Origin: Halapricum desulfuricans
Lineage (GTDB): Archaea > Halobacteriota > Halobacteria > Halobacteriales > Haloarculaceae
Direction: 5' to 3'
Assembly (NCBI RefSeq): GCF_017094505.1
Contig: NZ_CP064787.1
Coordinates: forward strand, 1,302,001 to 1,366,000
Length of the DNA: 64,000 bases
The position numbers and the translations under genes are program-made. Positions 1 to 8,555 of this stretch are shown in pieces; position 1 is the stretch's first letter, and every line of letters starts with the position of its first letter. The notes beneath the pieces are model-generated. The model was not told the DNA's origin. It did not search any database and saw only the letters and a program-made list of their open reading frames with translations.

Positions 1-622
1 CCTCGTACAACTCGAACTGCGCCTGACTGGCCTGCAGCGAATCGACCAATGCCTCGCGTTCGTCGAGTTCGGAAGTCAACTCCGACTGGACGGTCTCGCG
101 TTCCTCTCTGGTCGCTTCCAGCTCGGCTTCGAGTTCTGCGGCATGCTGTTCGCTGACTCCGAGCGCCTCACGGGTTGCCCCACCGATGACCGAACCGGCG
201 ACGCCGGCCAGCGCGATGATCGCCAGTCCAGCGGCGTACAGGAAGATCACTGGCTGATTGCCAGTGAGCGTCGACCACTCGGCCGGGAAGACGACGGCGA
301 ACCAGACGACGGCCGCGAAACAGATCGCCTGCCCGAGATACGCCGCGTAGGTGGCCCACGACTGCAACGGCAACCGGATGATCGGCCCCGCGACCAGCAT
401 CGCCAGCCCGATCGACAGCAGCATCACGCTCCCTTCCCGGAGCGTGAACCCGTCGGCCCCGCTGGCCGACTCACTGAGGAAAAACAATACGAGTCCCGCG
501 ATTCCGAGGAGCAACCCGACCAGAAATACCCAGTAGCCGCGAACCTCGTCGTCGGTGTCGGGCTCGCCGATCCGGTTCCGGTAGAAGCTGTACAACGGTC
601 CTTGCGTGGTCGTCGTTCCCAT
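1..622 (-). CDS. Partial haloarchaeal membrane protein with C-terminal coiled coil
   Basis: Reading from the ATG at 622 towards base 1, this frame stays open for 207 codons and runs off the window, so the C-terminus is missing. It begins MGTTTTQGPLYSFYRNRIGE. Four or five hydrophobic segments follow between about residues 29 and 145 (for example WVFLVGLLLGIAGLVLFF and AGLAIIALAGVAGSVIGG). After about residue 155 it becomes a charged, heptad-like stretch rich in E, A and L, consistent with a cytoplasmic coiled coil. No enzyme motif is visible in the part present. It looks like a membrane-anchored scaffold or regulator, but function is unknown. Confidence 0.7.
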   Translation of the reverse strand, partial: MGTTTTQGPLYSFYRNRIGEPDTDDEVRGYWVFLVGLLLGIAGLVLFFLSESASGADGFTLREGSVMLLSIGLAMLVAGPIIRLPLQSWATYAAYLGQAICFAAVVWFAVVFPAEWSTLTGNQPVIFLYAAGLAIIALAGVAGSVIGGATREALGVSEQHAAELEAELEATREERETVQSELTSELDEREALVDSLQASQAQFELYE

Positions 623-677
623 AGCGTCTGAAACATCTCAGCCAAACCTAATAAAAGATCCTGAAATTTAGGCCGGA

Positions 678-1133
678 TCACAGTTCGTCGAGCGTGACGG
701 CCTCGTGCGCTGCGTTTCGAAGCGCGTCCGAGCGGCCGTACGCGCCCGGTGCGATCGCGACCGTCCGGAGTCCCTCGCGGGCGGCGAGTTCCAGCACCGG
801 TTTGAAGTCGGTGTCCCGAGAGGCGATCGCCAGCACGTCGGCGTCGCCGCTCGCGGCGAGGGCGGCCGCGTCGACGGCGAGTTTGACGTCGACGTCGCCG
901 CTGGTCGTGACGACCTCGAACCCGCGGGCCTCGGCCGCCTGAATCAGCCCGGGGGTCGCGTGCTCGTCAAGATACAGCCGCGTCGTCACGAGCCGGCCGC
1001 GTTGGCTTGCGACGGCGCGGAGTTCGTCCAGATCGACGTCGAACTCGTCACGGAAGACGTTCGGTCCGTCGACGAGCAGTGCGACGCGCGATTCGCTCGT
1101 AGCGGAGCCGAACAGTCGGCCGAGCAGTCCCAT
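678..1133 (-). CDS. NYN-domain (PIN-like) protein, putative RNase
   Basis: 151 aa. The N-terminal part carries the LLVDGPNVFRDEFDVD motif typical of NYN/LabA-like PIN-fold proteins, followed by the further conserved acidic positions in GDVDVKLAVD and ASRDTDFKPVLELA. Those aspartates would form the metal-binding nuclease centre in this fold. The frame extends upstream to 1364, but the extension runs through the tRNA-Glu gene on the other strand. MGLLGRLFGS at 1133 is the sensible start. Family members are proposed to act in RNA processing; the substrate here is unknown. Confidence 0.85.
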   Translation of the reverse strand: MGLLGRLFGSATSESRVALLVDGPNVFRDEFDVDLDELRAVASQRGRLVTTRLYLDEHATPGLIQAAEARGFEVVTTSGDVDVKLAVDAAALAASGDADVLAIASRDTDFKPVLELAAREGLRTVAIAPGAYGRSDALRNAAHEAVTLDEL

Positions 1134-1251
1134 ACCCGTCGGTATTTCCCAGCAGATATGGATGTTGCGACAGCGGCCGGTAGTAATCGCGTCGTCGCGG
1201 CCCGTCTGCGGGATAGTGTAGCACGGCCCGTGCTCGCTCCGATTGGTGTAA

Positions 1252-1259
1252 TTTATAAA
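1252..1259 (+). promoter_or_regulatory. TATA-like box for tRNA-Glu
   Basis: TTTATAAA lies about 33 bases upstream of the first base of the tRNA-Glu gene. This is the usual archaeal TATA distance if transcription starts a few bases before the mature 5' end. Judged by eye only. Confidence 0.5.
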
Positions 1260-1288
1260 CCCGCAAGCCATCGTTCCCGATGTCGAAC

Positions 1289-1363
<75 letters not shown>

Positions 1364-1463
1364 TGGCTTTTCGAGCGAACGAAATGAACGAGAAACAGCC
1401 ACGCGCAGGGACAGAATTTGAACCACGGCAGACGCGCGTAACGCCGTGAGCACGTCTGGCATC

Positions 1464-1484
1464 GGGTTCAAATCCCTGACCGAG
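1464..1484 (+). repeat. Duplicated 3' tail of tRNA-Glu
   Basis: The 21 bases covering the T-loop and the 3' acceptor strand of tRNA-Glu (1341-1361) are repeated exactly here, followed by TA instead of CA. The 5' half of a tRNA is absent, so this is a tail copy and not a second tRNA. Such copies are what integration of an element at a tRNA 3' end leaves behind (an attR-like scar). The 100 bases between the copies hold no gene. Confidence 0.75.
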
Positions 1485-1563
1485 TATTCTGTAGCCCGCA
1501 AGCTCGCGAGCGACTGCTGTTCATCGCTCGAACGTTCCGAACGACGTGAGCGAGAAGCGCGAC

Positions 1564-2685
1564 CTATCGCACGGCCCGCGTCGCGGCGTCCATGATCTCG
1601 ATCGCTTCCTTGATCTGTTCGATACCGGTCGCGTACGAGATGCGGGCGTACCCGTCGCCGTGCTGGCCGAAGGCGTCGCCGGGCACGACCACGACCCCGC
1701 GGGCGAGCACTTCCTCGACCCAGCCGTCGGGGACTCTCGGCATCGCGTAGAACGCGCCTTTCGGGGTCGGATACGTCAGTCCCATGTCGTCAAGCCCATC
1801 GAGCAGGACGTCTCGCCGTCGCTGGAAGGCAGAGACCATCTCCTCGACGGCGTCTTGCGGTCCCGAAAGGGCGGCTTCCGCGGCGTACTGGGCGGGCGCG
1901 CTGGCACAGGCCTGAACGTACTGGTGGACGCGCAACATCCGCTCGATCCGGTCGGTCGGCCCGGTCACCCAGCCGAGTCGCCACCCGGTCATCGAGTAGG
2001 TCTTCGAGCATGCGTTGATCAATACGACGTTGCCCTCTTCGGAGAACTCCAGCGGCGAGCGGTGCTCGCCCTCGAAGACGATGTGTTCGTACACCTCATC
2101 GGTGATACAGAGCACGTCGTGCTCGTCTGCGATCCGGGCGAACTCCCGCATGTCCGCGGGCGACTGGACCGCACCCGTCGGGTTGGCGGGGCTGTTGACC
2201 ACGAACGCGGCCGTGTCGTCGGAGATCGCCTCCTCGACCGTTTCGGGATCGAGCGTCAGATCCTCCCGCAGCGGAACGGGCTTTGGCGTCCCGCCGGCGA
2301 GTCGAGTCAGCGCGTCGTAGGAGACGAACCCGGGGTCGGGGAAGATCACTTCCTCGCCGGCGTCGACGTGGGCCTCCAGCGCGATGTGCAGTGCCTCGCT
2401 CCCGCCCGCGGTCGCAATGACGTCCTCGGGATCGACCTCGAGGTCGTTGTCCCGGGCGTGTTTCGCGCTGATCGCCTCTCTGAGTTCGCGTGTTCCTTTG
2501 TTCGAGGTGTAGCCGTCGGCCTTGCCGCCCTGGATCGCCTCGACAGCGGCCTGACGGGCGTGGTCGGGCGTCGGGAAGTCCGGCTGGCCGAGTCCGAGGT
2601 TGATCGCGTCCTCGCTTGCGGCCTCGAACACTTCGCGGATTCCCGAGATCGACACCTGTTCGACGCGCCGTGAGAACTCAGTCAT
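1564..2685 (-). CDS. Pyridoxal-phosphate aminotransferase, class I/II
   Basis: 373 aa, close to the usual length of archaeal AspC/PatA-like aminotransferases. Fold-type I features are clear: the GLGQPDFPTPDHARQAA N-terminal region, TAGGSEALHIALEAH near residue 90, NSPANPTGAV (substrate carboxylate and PLP contacts), DEVYEHIVFEG, and the PLP-binding lysine in NACSKTYSMTGWRLGW near residue 230. It probably transaminates aspartate, aromatic or branched-chain amino acids with 2-oxoglutarate; the motifs alone do not settle which. It stands alone; the next gene on the same strand starts 45 bases beyond its start. Confidence 0.9.
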   Translation of the reverse strand: MTEFSRRVEQVSISGIREVFEAASEDAINLGLGQPDFPTPDHARQAAVEAIQGGKADGYTSNKGTRELREAISAKHARDNDLEVDPEDVIATAGGSEALHIALEAHVDAGEEVIFPDPGFVSYDALTRLAGGTPKPVPLREDLTLDPETVEEAISDDTAAFVVNSPANPTGAVQSPADMREFARIADEHDVLCITDEVYEHIVFEGEHRSPLEFSEEGNVVLINACSKTYSMTGWRLGWVTGPTDRIERMLRVHQYVQACASAPAQYAAEAALSGPQDAVEEMVSAFQRRRDVLLDGLDDMGLTYPTPKGAFYAMPRVPDGWVEEVLARGVVVVPGDAFGQHGDGYARISYATGIEQIKEAIEIMDAATRAVR

Positions 2686-2730
2686 ATCTTCGATCGAGGG
2701 CGCGAGAGCGATAACTGTTGATGATCGCGG

Positions 2731-3153
2731 CTACGAGAACTCCCGTTCGCGGTCGCGCGTGTCCCCTGTCTCGCCCGTCGTTGCCCGGGATCGGTCTTCG
2801 ACGTCTTCGAGCGTCTCCGTTTCCAGCAGGCGCTCGACCTTGCGCTCGAACTGCTCGTCAGTGAGTTCGCCGCGCGCGTATCGCTCCCGAAGCGTCTCTA
2901 GCGCGTCGAGTTGCTCGTCAGTGTGTGACTGCGCCGTCGTCTCGACCTCGTCGTCCCGCCACTCCGAAATGTCGTCCTCGTCGCCGAACAGAAGCGCCGT
3001 CAGCGGGACGATCACGACGTACCCGACCAGCATGAAGGGGAGCCACCAGTTCTGTCCGGTGAACATCGCGGCGAGCCAGATTCCCGTGACGAGCACGGAG
3101 ACGATCTCCGTGAGGTTCTCCCGGGCACGACTCAGCGCCGAGCGCTCGTTCAT
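2731..3153 (-). CDS. SHOCT-domain membrane protein
   Basis: 140 aa from the ATG at 3153. An alternative ATG at 3180 would add nine residues and lie only 4 bases beyond the purL stop. Two hydrophobic segments (IVSVLVTGIWLAAMFTG and PFMLVGYVVIVPLTALLFG, about residues 18-58) precede an acidic linker. A C-terminal SHOCT motif follows (ETLRERYARGELTDEQFERK, about 85-105). SHOCT domains are short helical modules of unknown function at the ends of many membrane and secreted prokaryotic proteins. It lies immediately downstream of purL on the same strand. Confidence 0.75.
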   Translation of the reverse strand: MNERSALSRARENLTEIVSVLVTGIWLAAMFTGQNWWLPFMLVGYVVIVPLTALLFGDEDDISEWRDDEVETTAQSHTDEQLDALETLRERYARGELTDEQFERKVERLLETETLEDVEDRSRATTGETGDTRDREREFS

Positions 3154-3184
3154 GTGCCGGGATTCGGCGACCACCGACAAAAAC

Positions 3185-5311
3185 CTACAGTTCGTCCTCG
3201 ATGACCGCGCGCAGTTCGGCCACCTCAGACGCGTCGACGGTCAGCGACGCGTCGCCGGCCTCGATCGAGAGTGTTCCATCGGCAGTCGCCGCACCCAGTT
3301 TCTCGACAGGGGCGACGCCGTCGAACGCCTCGCGCACGGCGTCGGGATCGGTCGTCTCGACGACGACGCGGCCGGGCTGTTCGTCGAAGGGTGCCAGCGA
3401 GCTCTCGACGGTCACGTCCGCACCGGCGTCGTCGGTGAGCATCTCCGCGAGCGAGACCGCCAGCCCGCCGTGGCTGACGTCGTGGGTCGCAAGCGTGCTC
3501 TCGAAGTCCGCGACCGCGGCGATCGTTTCGATCAACTCGGCCGCGTTCCCGGGGAGTTCCGGGAAGCGATCGCTCCCGCCCGACCGGGCGAGCAACTCCG
3601 AGCCGCCGAGGGCCGGCCCGTCGTCGGTCCCGCCGACGAGCAGGAGCGTCCCCTCGCCGGACAGCGCCATCGGCGGGGCGTCGTAGCCGTCTTTCGTCCC
3701 GACCATCGTCAGCGTCGGCGTCGGCGGGATCGGCCCCTCGACGGAGTCGTTGTACAGCGAGACGTTGCCGCCGACGACCGGCGTCGAAAGCGTCGAGCAG
3801 ACATCGGCCAGTCCGTCGACGATCGCCTTGAACCCGCCGTAGACGTCCGGTTTCTCCGGGTTGCCGCCGTTGAGACAGTCGACCGCGGCCAGCGGCGTCG
3901 CCCCCTTGGCGGCGAGGTTCGTCGCGTTCTCCAGCCCGACCGCGCGAGCGCCCTCGTAGGGGGCGGCGCTGGTCCAGTTGGGATCCGCGCCGGCCGAGAT
4001 CGCCAGCCCCGTCTCGGCCTCGCGGATCGCCAGCACCGCCGCGTCGTCGCCCGGCGGCGTGGCCGTCCGGACTTGCACCTCGTGGTCGTACTGTCGGTAG
4101 ACCCAGCGCTTGCTCGCGGTGTTGGGCGACCCGACGACCGTCTCGAAGGCCGCCTCGAGGTCGAACTCCGGCAGGTCGCGTTCGGGCCGGTCGGGTTCGG
4201 CGTGATCGAGGTCGTGCATCGGCGCGCCCTCGCCGAGGAACTCGGCGTCGGCCTCGACGACCGTCTCGCCCTCGAAGGTGCAGTGGTAGATCCCGTCGTC
4301 GGTCGTCTCGCCGATGACCGAGGCCCGCAGATCGTAGCGCTCGGCGATCTCGGCCACCCGATCGACGTTTCCGGGCTCGACCTCGTAGACCATCCGCTCC
4401 TGGGACTCCGAGAGCAGGATCTCGGTCCCGTTCATGCCGGGTTCGCGCTGGTGGACGCGATCCAGTTCGATCTCCCCGCCGAGCCCGCCTTTCGCGACCA
4501 GTTCCGAGGACGCCCCGCCCAGCCCGGCCGCGCCGAGGTCGCGGGCCGACTCGATCAGGTCCTCGTCTATCAACTGCTCGTTGCACTCGATCAGCAGTTT
4601 CTCGCTGTAGGGATCGCCGACCTGGACCGCGGGGCGGTCCTCGGTCTCGGCGTCCTCTGCGAGGTCCTCGCTGGCGAAGGAGGCTCCGCCCATGCCGTCG
4701 CGGCCGGTCTCTCGACCGACGAGGACGAGCTTGTTGCCCGGTTCCTGCGCCTCTGCGGTGACGAGACGGTCGCCGTCGGTCAGCCCGACGCAGGCGACGT
4801 TGACCAGCGGGTTCCCCTCGTAGCCGTCGTGGAAGGCGACGCTCCCGGCGACCGTGGGGACGCCGATGCTGTTGCCGTAATGGGAGATCCCCTCGACGAC
4901 CCCTTCGAAGAGATAACGGGGGTACTCCTTCTCGAAATCCCCGAAGTAGAGGCTGTCGGTCAGTGCGATCGGGTACGCCCCCATCGAGAGGATATCACGG
5001 ACGATTCCGCCGACGCCCGTCGCCGCGCCGTCGAACGGGTCGACGTAGCTGGGGTGGTTGTGGCTTTCGATGCCCATCGCGATGTAGGTGTCCTCGTCCC
5101 CGGACGACGGTATGGCCACGACACCGGCGTCGTCACCGGGCGGGACGATCACGTTCTCGCCGTCGCTCTCGAACGCACCGAGTAGCGGGCGCGAGGAGCG
5201 ATACGCACAGTGTTCGCTCCAGAGGTTCTCGAAGAGGGCCGCCTCCGCCTGCGTGGGCTCGCGACCGAGATGCTCGGTCACGAGTTCGTGATCCGGATCG
5301 CTGAGGGTCAT
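3185..5311 (-). CDS. purL: Phosphoribosylformylglycinamidine synthase subunit PurL
   Basis: 708 aa, the typical length of the small-type PurL that works with separate PurQ and PurS. It catalyses the ATP- and ammonia-dependent conversion of FGAR to FGAM in purine synthesis. Visible family motifs are [16 protein letters not shown] near residue 30, [25 protein letters not shown] near 85-110, and [14 protein letters not shown]-type and VGGNVSLYN motifs in the second half. The frame extends to 5338, but [11 protein letters not shown] at 5311 matches family N-termini and has an AT-rich TTTTGG box about 27 bases upstream, as expected for a leaderless transcript. It is divergent from samp1. Confidence 0.95.
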   Translation of the reverse strand: MTLSDPDHELVTEHLGREPTQAEAALFENLWSEHCAYRSSRPLLGAFESDGENVIVPPGDDAGVVAIPSSGDEDTYIAMGIESHNHPSYVDPFDGAATGVGGIVRDILSMGAYPIALTDSLYFGDFEKEYPRYLFEGVVEGISHYGNSIGVPTVAGSVAFHDGYEGNPLVNVACVGLTDGDRLVTAEAQEPGNKLVLVGRETGRDGMGGASFASEDLAEDAETEDRPAVQVGDPYSEKLLIECNEQLIDEDLIESARDLGAAGLGGASSELVAKGGLGGEIELDRVHQREPGMNGTEILLSESQERMVYEVEPGNVDRVAEIAERYDLRASVIGETTDDGIYHCTFEGETVVEADAEFLGEGAPMHDLDHAEPDRPERDLPEFDLEAAFETVVGSPNTASKRWVYRQYDHEVQVRTATPPGDDAAVLAIREAETGLAISAGADPNWTSAAPYEGARAVGLENATNLAAKGATPLAAVDCLNGGNPEKPDVYGGFKAIVDGLADVCSTLSTPVVGGNVSLYNDSVEGPIPPTPTLTMVGTKDGYDAPPMALSGEGTLLLVGGTDDGPALGGSELLARSGGSDRFPELPGNAAELIETIAAVADFESTLATHDVSHGGLAVSLAEMLTDDAGADVTVESSLAPFDEQPGRVVVETTDPDAVREAFDGVAPVEKLGAATADGTLSIEAGDASLTVDASEVAELRAVIEDEL

Positions 5312-5404
5312 TATCGGTCCCTCGCGCGGGCCGACCAAAAGCGCTTTCTATCCCGATATAGTTCGGTCCCGGACAGCCACGTGCCGGTGACGGCCCGGGA
5401 CGCG

Positions 5405-5412
5405 CTTATACC
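5405..5412 (+). promoter_or_regulatory. TATA-like box for samp1
   Basis: CTTATACC is centred 27 bases upstream of the samp1 ATG. The spacing supports a leaderless mRNA starting at or next to the start codon, and supports the short start over the longer frame that opens at 5210 inside purL. Confidence 0.5.
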
Positions 5413-5434
5413 GCTGGACGGCCTCTGTTCGAAC

Positions 5435-5707
5435 ATGGAGATCACGCTGCGGTTTTTCGCCAGTTTCCGCGAGGCGGTGGGCCAGAAGACGCTCGTCCGG
5501 GAGTACGACGACGTCGCGACTGTGGGCGACGTGCTCGAGGCGCTCGCCGCGGAGTATTCTGATCTCGTCCTCTACGACGACGGCACGCTCCGGGAGTACG
5601 TCACCGTCATGCGAGACGGGAGAGACGTGACCCACATCGACGGACCGGACACAGAACTGACCGGTGGTGAGACGCTCAGCCTGTTTCCGCCGGTCGCCGG
5701 CGGGTGA
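5435..5707 (+). CDS. samp1: Ubiquitin-like small archaeal modifier / MoaD-family protein
   Basis: 90 aa beta-grasp protein ending in LSLFPPVAGG. The terminal Gly-Gly is the thiocarboxylation or conjugation tail of MoaD, ThiS and archaeal SAMP proteins. Its N-terminus (MEITLRFFASFREAVGQKT) and the central DATVGDVLEAL-like region resemble haloarchaeal SAMP1, which is activated by the E1-like UbaA and both tags proteins and supplies sulfur for molybdopterin synthesis. It is divergent from purL. The SAMP1 name is by resemblance; a plain MoaD role is the alternative. PAN, encoded at 56-57 kb, is the unfoldase linked to SAMP-directed degradation. Confidence 0.8.
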   Translation: MEITLRFFASFREAVGQKTLVREYDDVATVGDVLEALAAEYSDLVLYDDGTLREYVTVMRDGRDVTHIDGPDTELTGGETLSLFPPVAGG

Positions 5708-5772
5708 TCGCGGGCGATGTCGACCGGACGCGACTGGCGAAGCTATTTGAAGGTACCGACCGTACGGCCGGC

Positions 5773-6156
5773 ATGGACACCGTCTCACTGGGCGTCCCCC
5801 AGCCGATTCTCGACGCCTTGCCGGAGGAGGGCATCGACGCCGGATCGGACATGCAACGGGTCGTCGCGTCCTGGCAGGAGCGGATCAACGAGGCCATCGA
5901 GACGGCCGAGTCGGATCGCGATGCCGCCGGTGCGGTCGCCGACGCCGTCGAAGTCCTCGAGGATCGCCACGAACGCTACGACAAACACGTCGTCGAGCTG
6001 CGCGCGTGGGGTCAGTCGCCAATCTACGCCATCGCGTGGCGGAACCTCTACGCGGATCTGATCGCGCAGCTGTACGACCACGACGAGCTCGCAGACCAGA
6101 TGAACCGCGAGCGAAACGCCCGGATCGTCGAAGACGGGATTCGATTCGGCGAGTGA
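5773..6156 (+). CDS. Conserved haloarchaeal protein of unknown function
   Basis: 127 aa from ATG 5773. An in-frame GTG at 5704 would overlap the samp1 stop but adds a stretch without family character. The protein is acidic and mostly helical by composition (VVASWQERINEAIETAES, ERYDKHVVELRAWGQSPIYA, NLYADLIAQLYDH). There is no signal peptide, membrane segment or recognised catalytic motif. It probably follows samp1 in one transcript (65-base gap). Its stop codon is the left edge of a MITE. Confidence 0.65.
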   Translation: MDTVSLGVPQPILDALPEEGIDAGSDMQRVVASWQERINEAIETAESDRDAAGAVADAVEVLEDRHERYDKHVVELRAWGQSPIYAIAWRNLYADLIAQLYDHDELADQMNRERNARIVEDGIRFGE

Positions 6157-6237
6157 TAGTGACCGTTGTACCGATGTACCGGTACGACCGCACAGCTTCG
6201 TGCGGTCGACCCCGAACAGGCGTACAACGGTCACTAT
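6156..6237 (+). mobile_element. MITE, copy A (82 bp, 15-bp perfect terminal inverted repeats)
   Basis: ATAGTGACCGTTGTA at 6156-6170 is exactly inverted as TACAACGGTCACTAT at 6223-6237. The interior holds a second hairpin, CGACCGCAC with GTGCGGTCG. It has no coding capacity. A homologous element of the same 82-bp length sits at 47685-47766 in the opposite orientation, with matching blocks at the same internal offsets. It fills the gap between two small genes, starting on the last base of the upstream stop codon. I could not identify the parent transposon. Confidence 0.8.
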
Positions 6238-6250
6238 GAATCGGTCTGAC

Positions 6251-6255
6251 GGAGG
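6251..6255 (+). promoter_or_regulatory. Shine-Dalgarno sequence deciding a GTG start
   Basis: GGAGG lies five bases before the GTG at 6261. No in-frame ATG exists upstream, because the ATG at 6236 is out of frame. A clear ribosome binding site is uncommon here, where most genes look leaderless, so it supports GTG as the real start of the 85-aa protein. Confidence 0.55.
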
Positions 6256-6260
6256 AAACT

Positions 6261-6518
6261 GTGGAACGAATCGAACGGACCTTTCGCGGCATTTCGGCGC
6301 GGTTGGCACGCCACTACCTCTCGAAACTCGGGGGGACGATCGTCGACGAGACGACCGTTGAGGGGCCTGACTGGACAGCGACACTCTCGACCGAGACGGT
6401 CGAGATCGGCCCCTCGATCGAGCTCACGGAAGTGACCGTCGTCGTCGAAGGCGACGACGAGACCGTCCCGGTGCTCGTCGAGTCGTTCGCGCGAAAGGCG
6501 ATGCGCGCGGGCGGGTGA
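6261..6518 (+). CDS. Small conserved protein of unknown function (85 aa)
   Basis: GTG start with GGAGG upstream. The sequence alternates short beta-type stretches (ATLSTETVEIG, IELTEVTVVVEGDD) with a C-terminal helix (VLVESFARKAMRAGG). It looks like a compact alpha/beta domain of the sort found attached to MoaD-like proteins, but I cannot name a family with confidence. It is separated from the preceding gene by MITE copy A, so expression may have been altered by the insertion. Confidence 0.6.
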   Translation: MERIERTFRGISARLARHYLSKLGGTIVDETTVEGPDWTATLSTETVEIGPSIELTEVTVVVEGDDETVPVLVESFARKAMRAGG

Positions 6519-6550
6519 GTTAATTATCACAGCCTGTCGGTAGAACACCC

Positions 6551-6664
6551 ATGATAATTGACACACCTGTTGAAAACAACTGGCTGAAAGCCGACACGGA
6601 AGCGTTTCCGGTGCTGAATATCGAGGACGTATTCGCCCAGAGATTGTCACAATACGGGCACTAG
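6551..6664 (+). other. Short orphan ORF (37 aa), possibly a gene fragment
   Basis: ATG 6551 to TAG 6664, encoding MIIDTPVENNWLKADTEAFP and 17 more residues. Composition is less GC-rich than neighbouring genes and the codons are atypical. It is too short for a family call. It could be a real microprotein or the start of a gene lost by deletion, since it sits between a MITE-bearing cluster and a convergent gene. Confidence 0.3.
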
Positions 6665-6696
6665 CAGTGACAGTCTCCGGGTCCGGACACGAGCGG

Positions 6697-7782
6697 TCAC
6701 TCGACGGATATGGGAGTGCCGGTGGCTGCGGACTCGTACACCGCATCGAGGACGCGCATGTCGGCCAGTGCATGCTCGCCATCGGGGACGAAATGAGTGT
6801 CGGTCAGCAGGTGGTGACCGAAATACGCGAACTCCTCTTCGAGTTGGTGGACGGGATCGAACTCAATCTCCGATTCGACGCCGTCGCGGACGAGCGTGAG
6901 CTCACGGGCTTCCCGCTCGTAGAATGCGGGGTCGAGGATGAGTTGTCCGTCGGTGCCAGTGATCTCAAGTCGGCTGGCGTGCTGTGCGTTCTGACTCACT
7001 GAACAGAGTGCACGAACGTCATCGGGGAATCGCAACTGGAAGGTTGCGTGCTCGTCGACCTCCTCGAAAGGGTCGTGTGCCGAGCGTGTGTGACCGTACA
7101 CTTCCGTCGGGTCAGCGTCGAGGATGAACCGCATCGTATTGAGCGGGTAGATGCCGATGTCCATGAGTGCACATCCACCCGAAAGGTCTGGGTCTAATCG
7201 CCACTGATCGGCCTCCTCGCTTAACTCCCCGAGCATCGTCTGTGACATGGTGCCGTGAATGTGGAGGACATCACCGATGAAGTCCCCGCGGAGCAGTTCT
7301 TTGAGACGACGCACTGCGGGGTCGGTCTGCATCCGATATCCCACCATCAGGGGAATGTCGGCCTCGTCACAGACAGTCACGAGGCGCCTTGCTCGGTCGA
7401 GAGATGCCTCTATCGGTTTCTCACAGAGGAGTGCAGCGCCCTGATCGGCCGCGATTTCGGCATATTCGAGATGGGTCGCGTTCGGCGTCGCGACGTAGAC
7501 CGCGTCGTACGCCTCGCTGGCCACCCCATCACGGAATTCCTCTGGCGTGAGTCCTATGAGATCGTGCTCGTCTGCGACAGTGGCCACGGCATCTGAGTCG
7601 ATATCGATTGCGACAGTCGCCTCGGTGAATCCCGAGCGCTCGATGCCCGGAAGTGCCCACTCGCGGGTGAACCAGCCCAGGCCGACGACTGCAAGTCTGA
7701 CAGTATCGTCGACCGTAGTCGGGTCGCGAGTCTGCCAGTCTCGGTGGGTGAACTCATCGAAGTACTCGCCAAGAGAGTGCAT
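6697..7782 (-). CDS. gfo6: D-xylose 1-dehydrogenase (Gfo/Idh/MocA family)
   Basis: 361 aa. The N-terminal Rossmann domain begins [19 protein letters not shown] near residue 35. CEKPIEASL, carrying the family-wide EKP motif, lies near 125, and the C-terminal alpha/beta domain holds GGCALMDIGIYPLNTMRFI. The overall architecture, including the EYFDEFTHRDW start, resembles haloarchaeal Gfo6 xylose dehydrogenase, which oxidises D-xylose to xylono-lactone with NADP+ in the oxidative pentose route. ATG 7782 is chosen over 7806 because an AATAA box lies about 29 bases upstream of 7782. No other pentose gene is adjacent, so substrate is inferred from resemblance. Confidence 0.8.
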   Translation of the reverse strand: MHSLGEYFDEFTHRDWQTRDPTTVDDTVRLAVVGLGWFTREWALPGIERSGFTEATVAIDIDSDAVATVADEHDLIGLTPEEFRDGVASEAYDAVYVATPNATHLEYAEIAADQGAALLCEKPIEASLDRARRLVTVCDEADIPLMVGYRMQTDPAVRRLKELLRGDFIGDVLHIHGTMSQTMLGELSEEADQWRLDPDLSGGCALMDIGIYPLNTMRFILDADPTEVYGHTRSAHDPFEEVDEHATFQLRFPDDVRALCSVSQNAQHASRLEITGTDGQLILDPAFYEREARELTLVRDGVESEIEFDPVHQLEEEFAYFGHHLLTDTHFVPDGEHALADMRVLDAVYESAATGTPISVE

Positions 7783-8024
7783 GACAACTGGACATCGGAC
7801 TGGCACTCAATAACACTCTCGGCTCTGCACGTTCGGAGACTCCCGAAATCCGTTATCGGAAGCATCAGCTGTTACTGCCCTGTGTTGTGTTCGACAAGAG
7901 TCACCCCCATACTGGCGATCATACGTTGTGAAGGTTGCCGGCGTGCCGTCGTGTCGGATCGATTCGACAGGGTATCGTCTCCAGGGGGCGACGGGCTTTC
8001 CTGTCAGTGTACCCAACGAGACGC

Positions 8025-8510
8025 ATGGACGAACACACCCGCGACGACAGCGTGCCACCGCCCGAGGGCGCTCCGACAGGGTGGGACCCGACGACCCGGA
8101 CGTGGGAACACGCGACGCTCCGGCGGGCGACTTCGGCCGGCGTCCGGCTGTACAACGACGGCGCATTCCACGAATCGCATGACTGCTTCGAGGCCGAGTG
8201 GTACAACTACGGCCGCGGCACGACCGAGAGCGCCTTCGCTCACGGGATGGTACAGGTCGCTGCGGGCGCGTACAAGCACTTCGACTTCGAGAACGACGAC
8301 GGCATGGCGAGCCTCTTCGAGACCGCTCTCCAGTATCTCTATGGCGTCCCGAACGACTACTACGGCGTCGACATTCTCGACGTGCGAACCACGCTAACCA
8401 ACGCGCTCGCGGATCCGACCGTTCTCGATGGCTGGCGAATCTCGCTGGATGGAACCCGTCCGCGTGCGACAAGTGCGGACTACGAGTACGCCGAAAGTCT
8501 CGACGACTGA
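8025..8510 (+). CDS. DUF309 family protein
   Basis: 161 aa from ATG 8025; an upstream in-frame start at 7935 gives a non-conserved Arg-rich extension. The DUF309 signature is present: [21 protein letters not shown] near residue 45, then [15 protein letters not shown] near 80. The paired helices with conserved H, E and W suggest a small helical bundle that may bind metal. Family function is unknown. Gene-free sequence (7807-8024) separates it from the divergent xylose dehydrogenase gene. Confidence 0.85.
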   Translation: MDEHTRDDSVPPPEGAPTGWDPTTRTWEHATLRRATSAGVRLYNDGAFHESHDCFEAEWYNYGRGTTESAFAHGMVQVAAGAYKHFDFENDDGMASLFETALQYLYGVPNDYYGVDILDVRTTLTNALADPTVLDGWRISLDGTRPRATSADYEYAESLDD

Positions 8511-8555
8511 CTCCTTCCGGGCCTGAGCACGGATCTCGGCGTTCCGGGAACGAGG

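Noticed and set aside
2600-5185. An 861-codon open frame on the plus strand opposite the aminotransferase, SHOCT and purL genes
   Set aside because: It is an antisense shadow created by high third-position GC. The minus-strand genes have clear family motifs; the plus frame has only Arg/Asp/Val-rich sequence.
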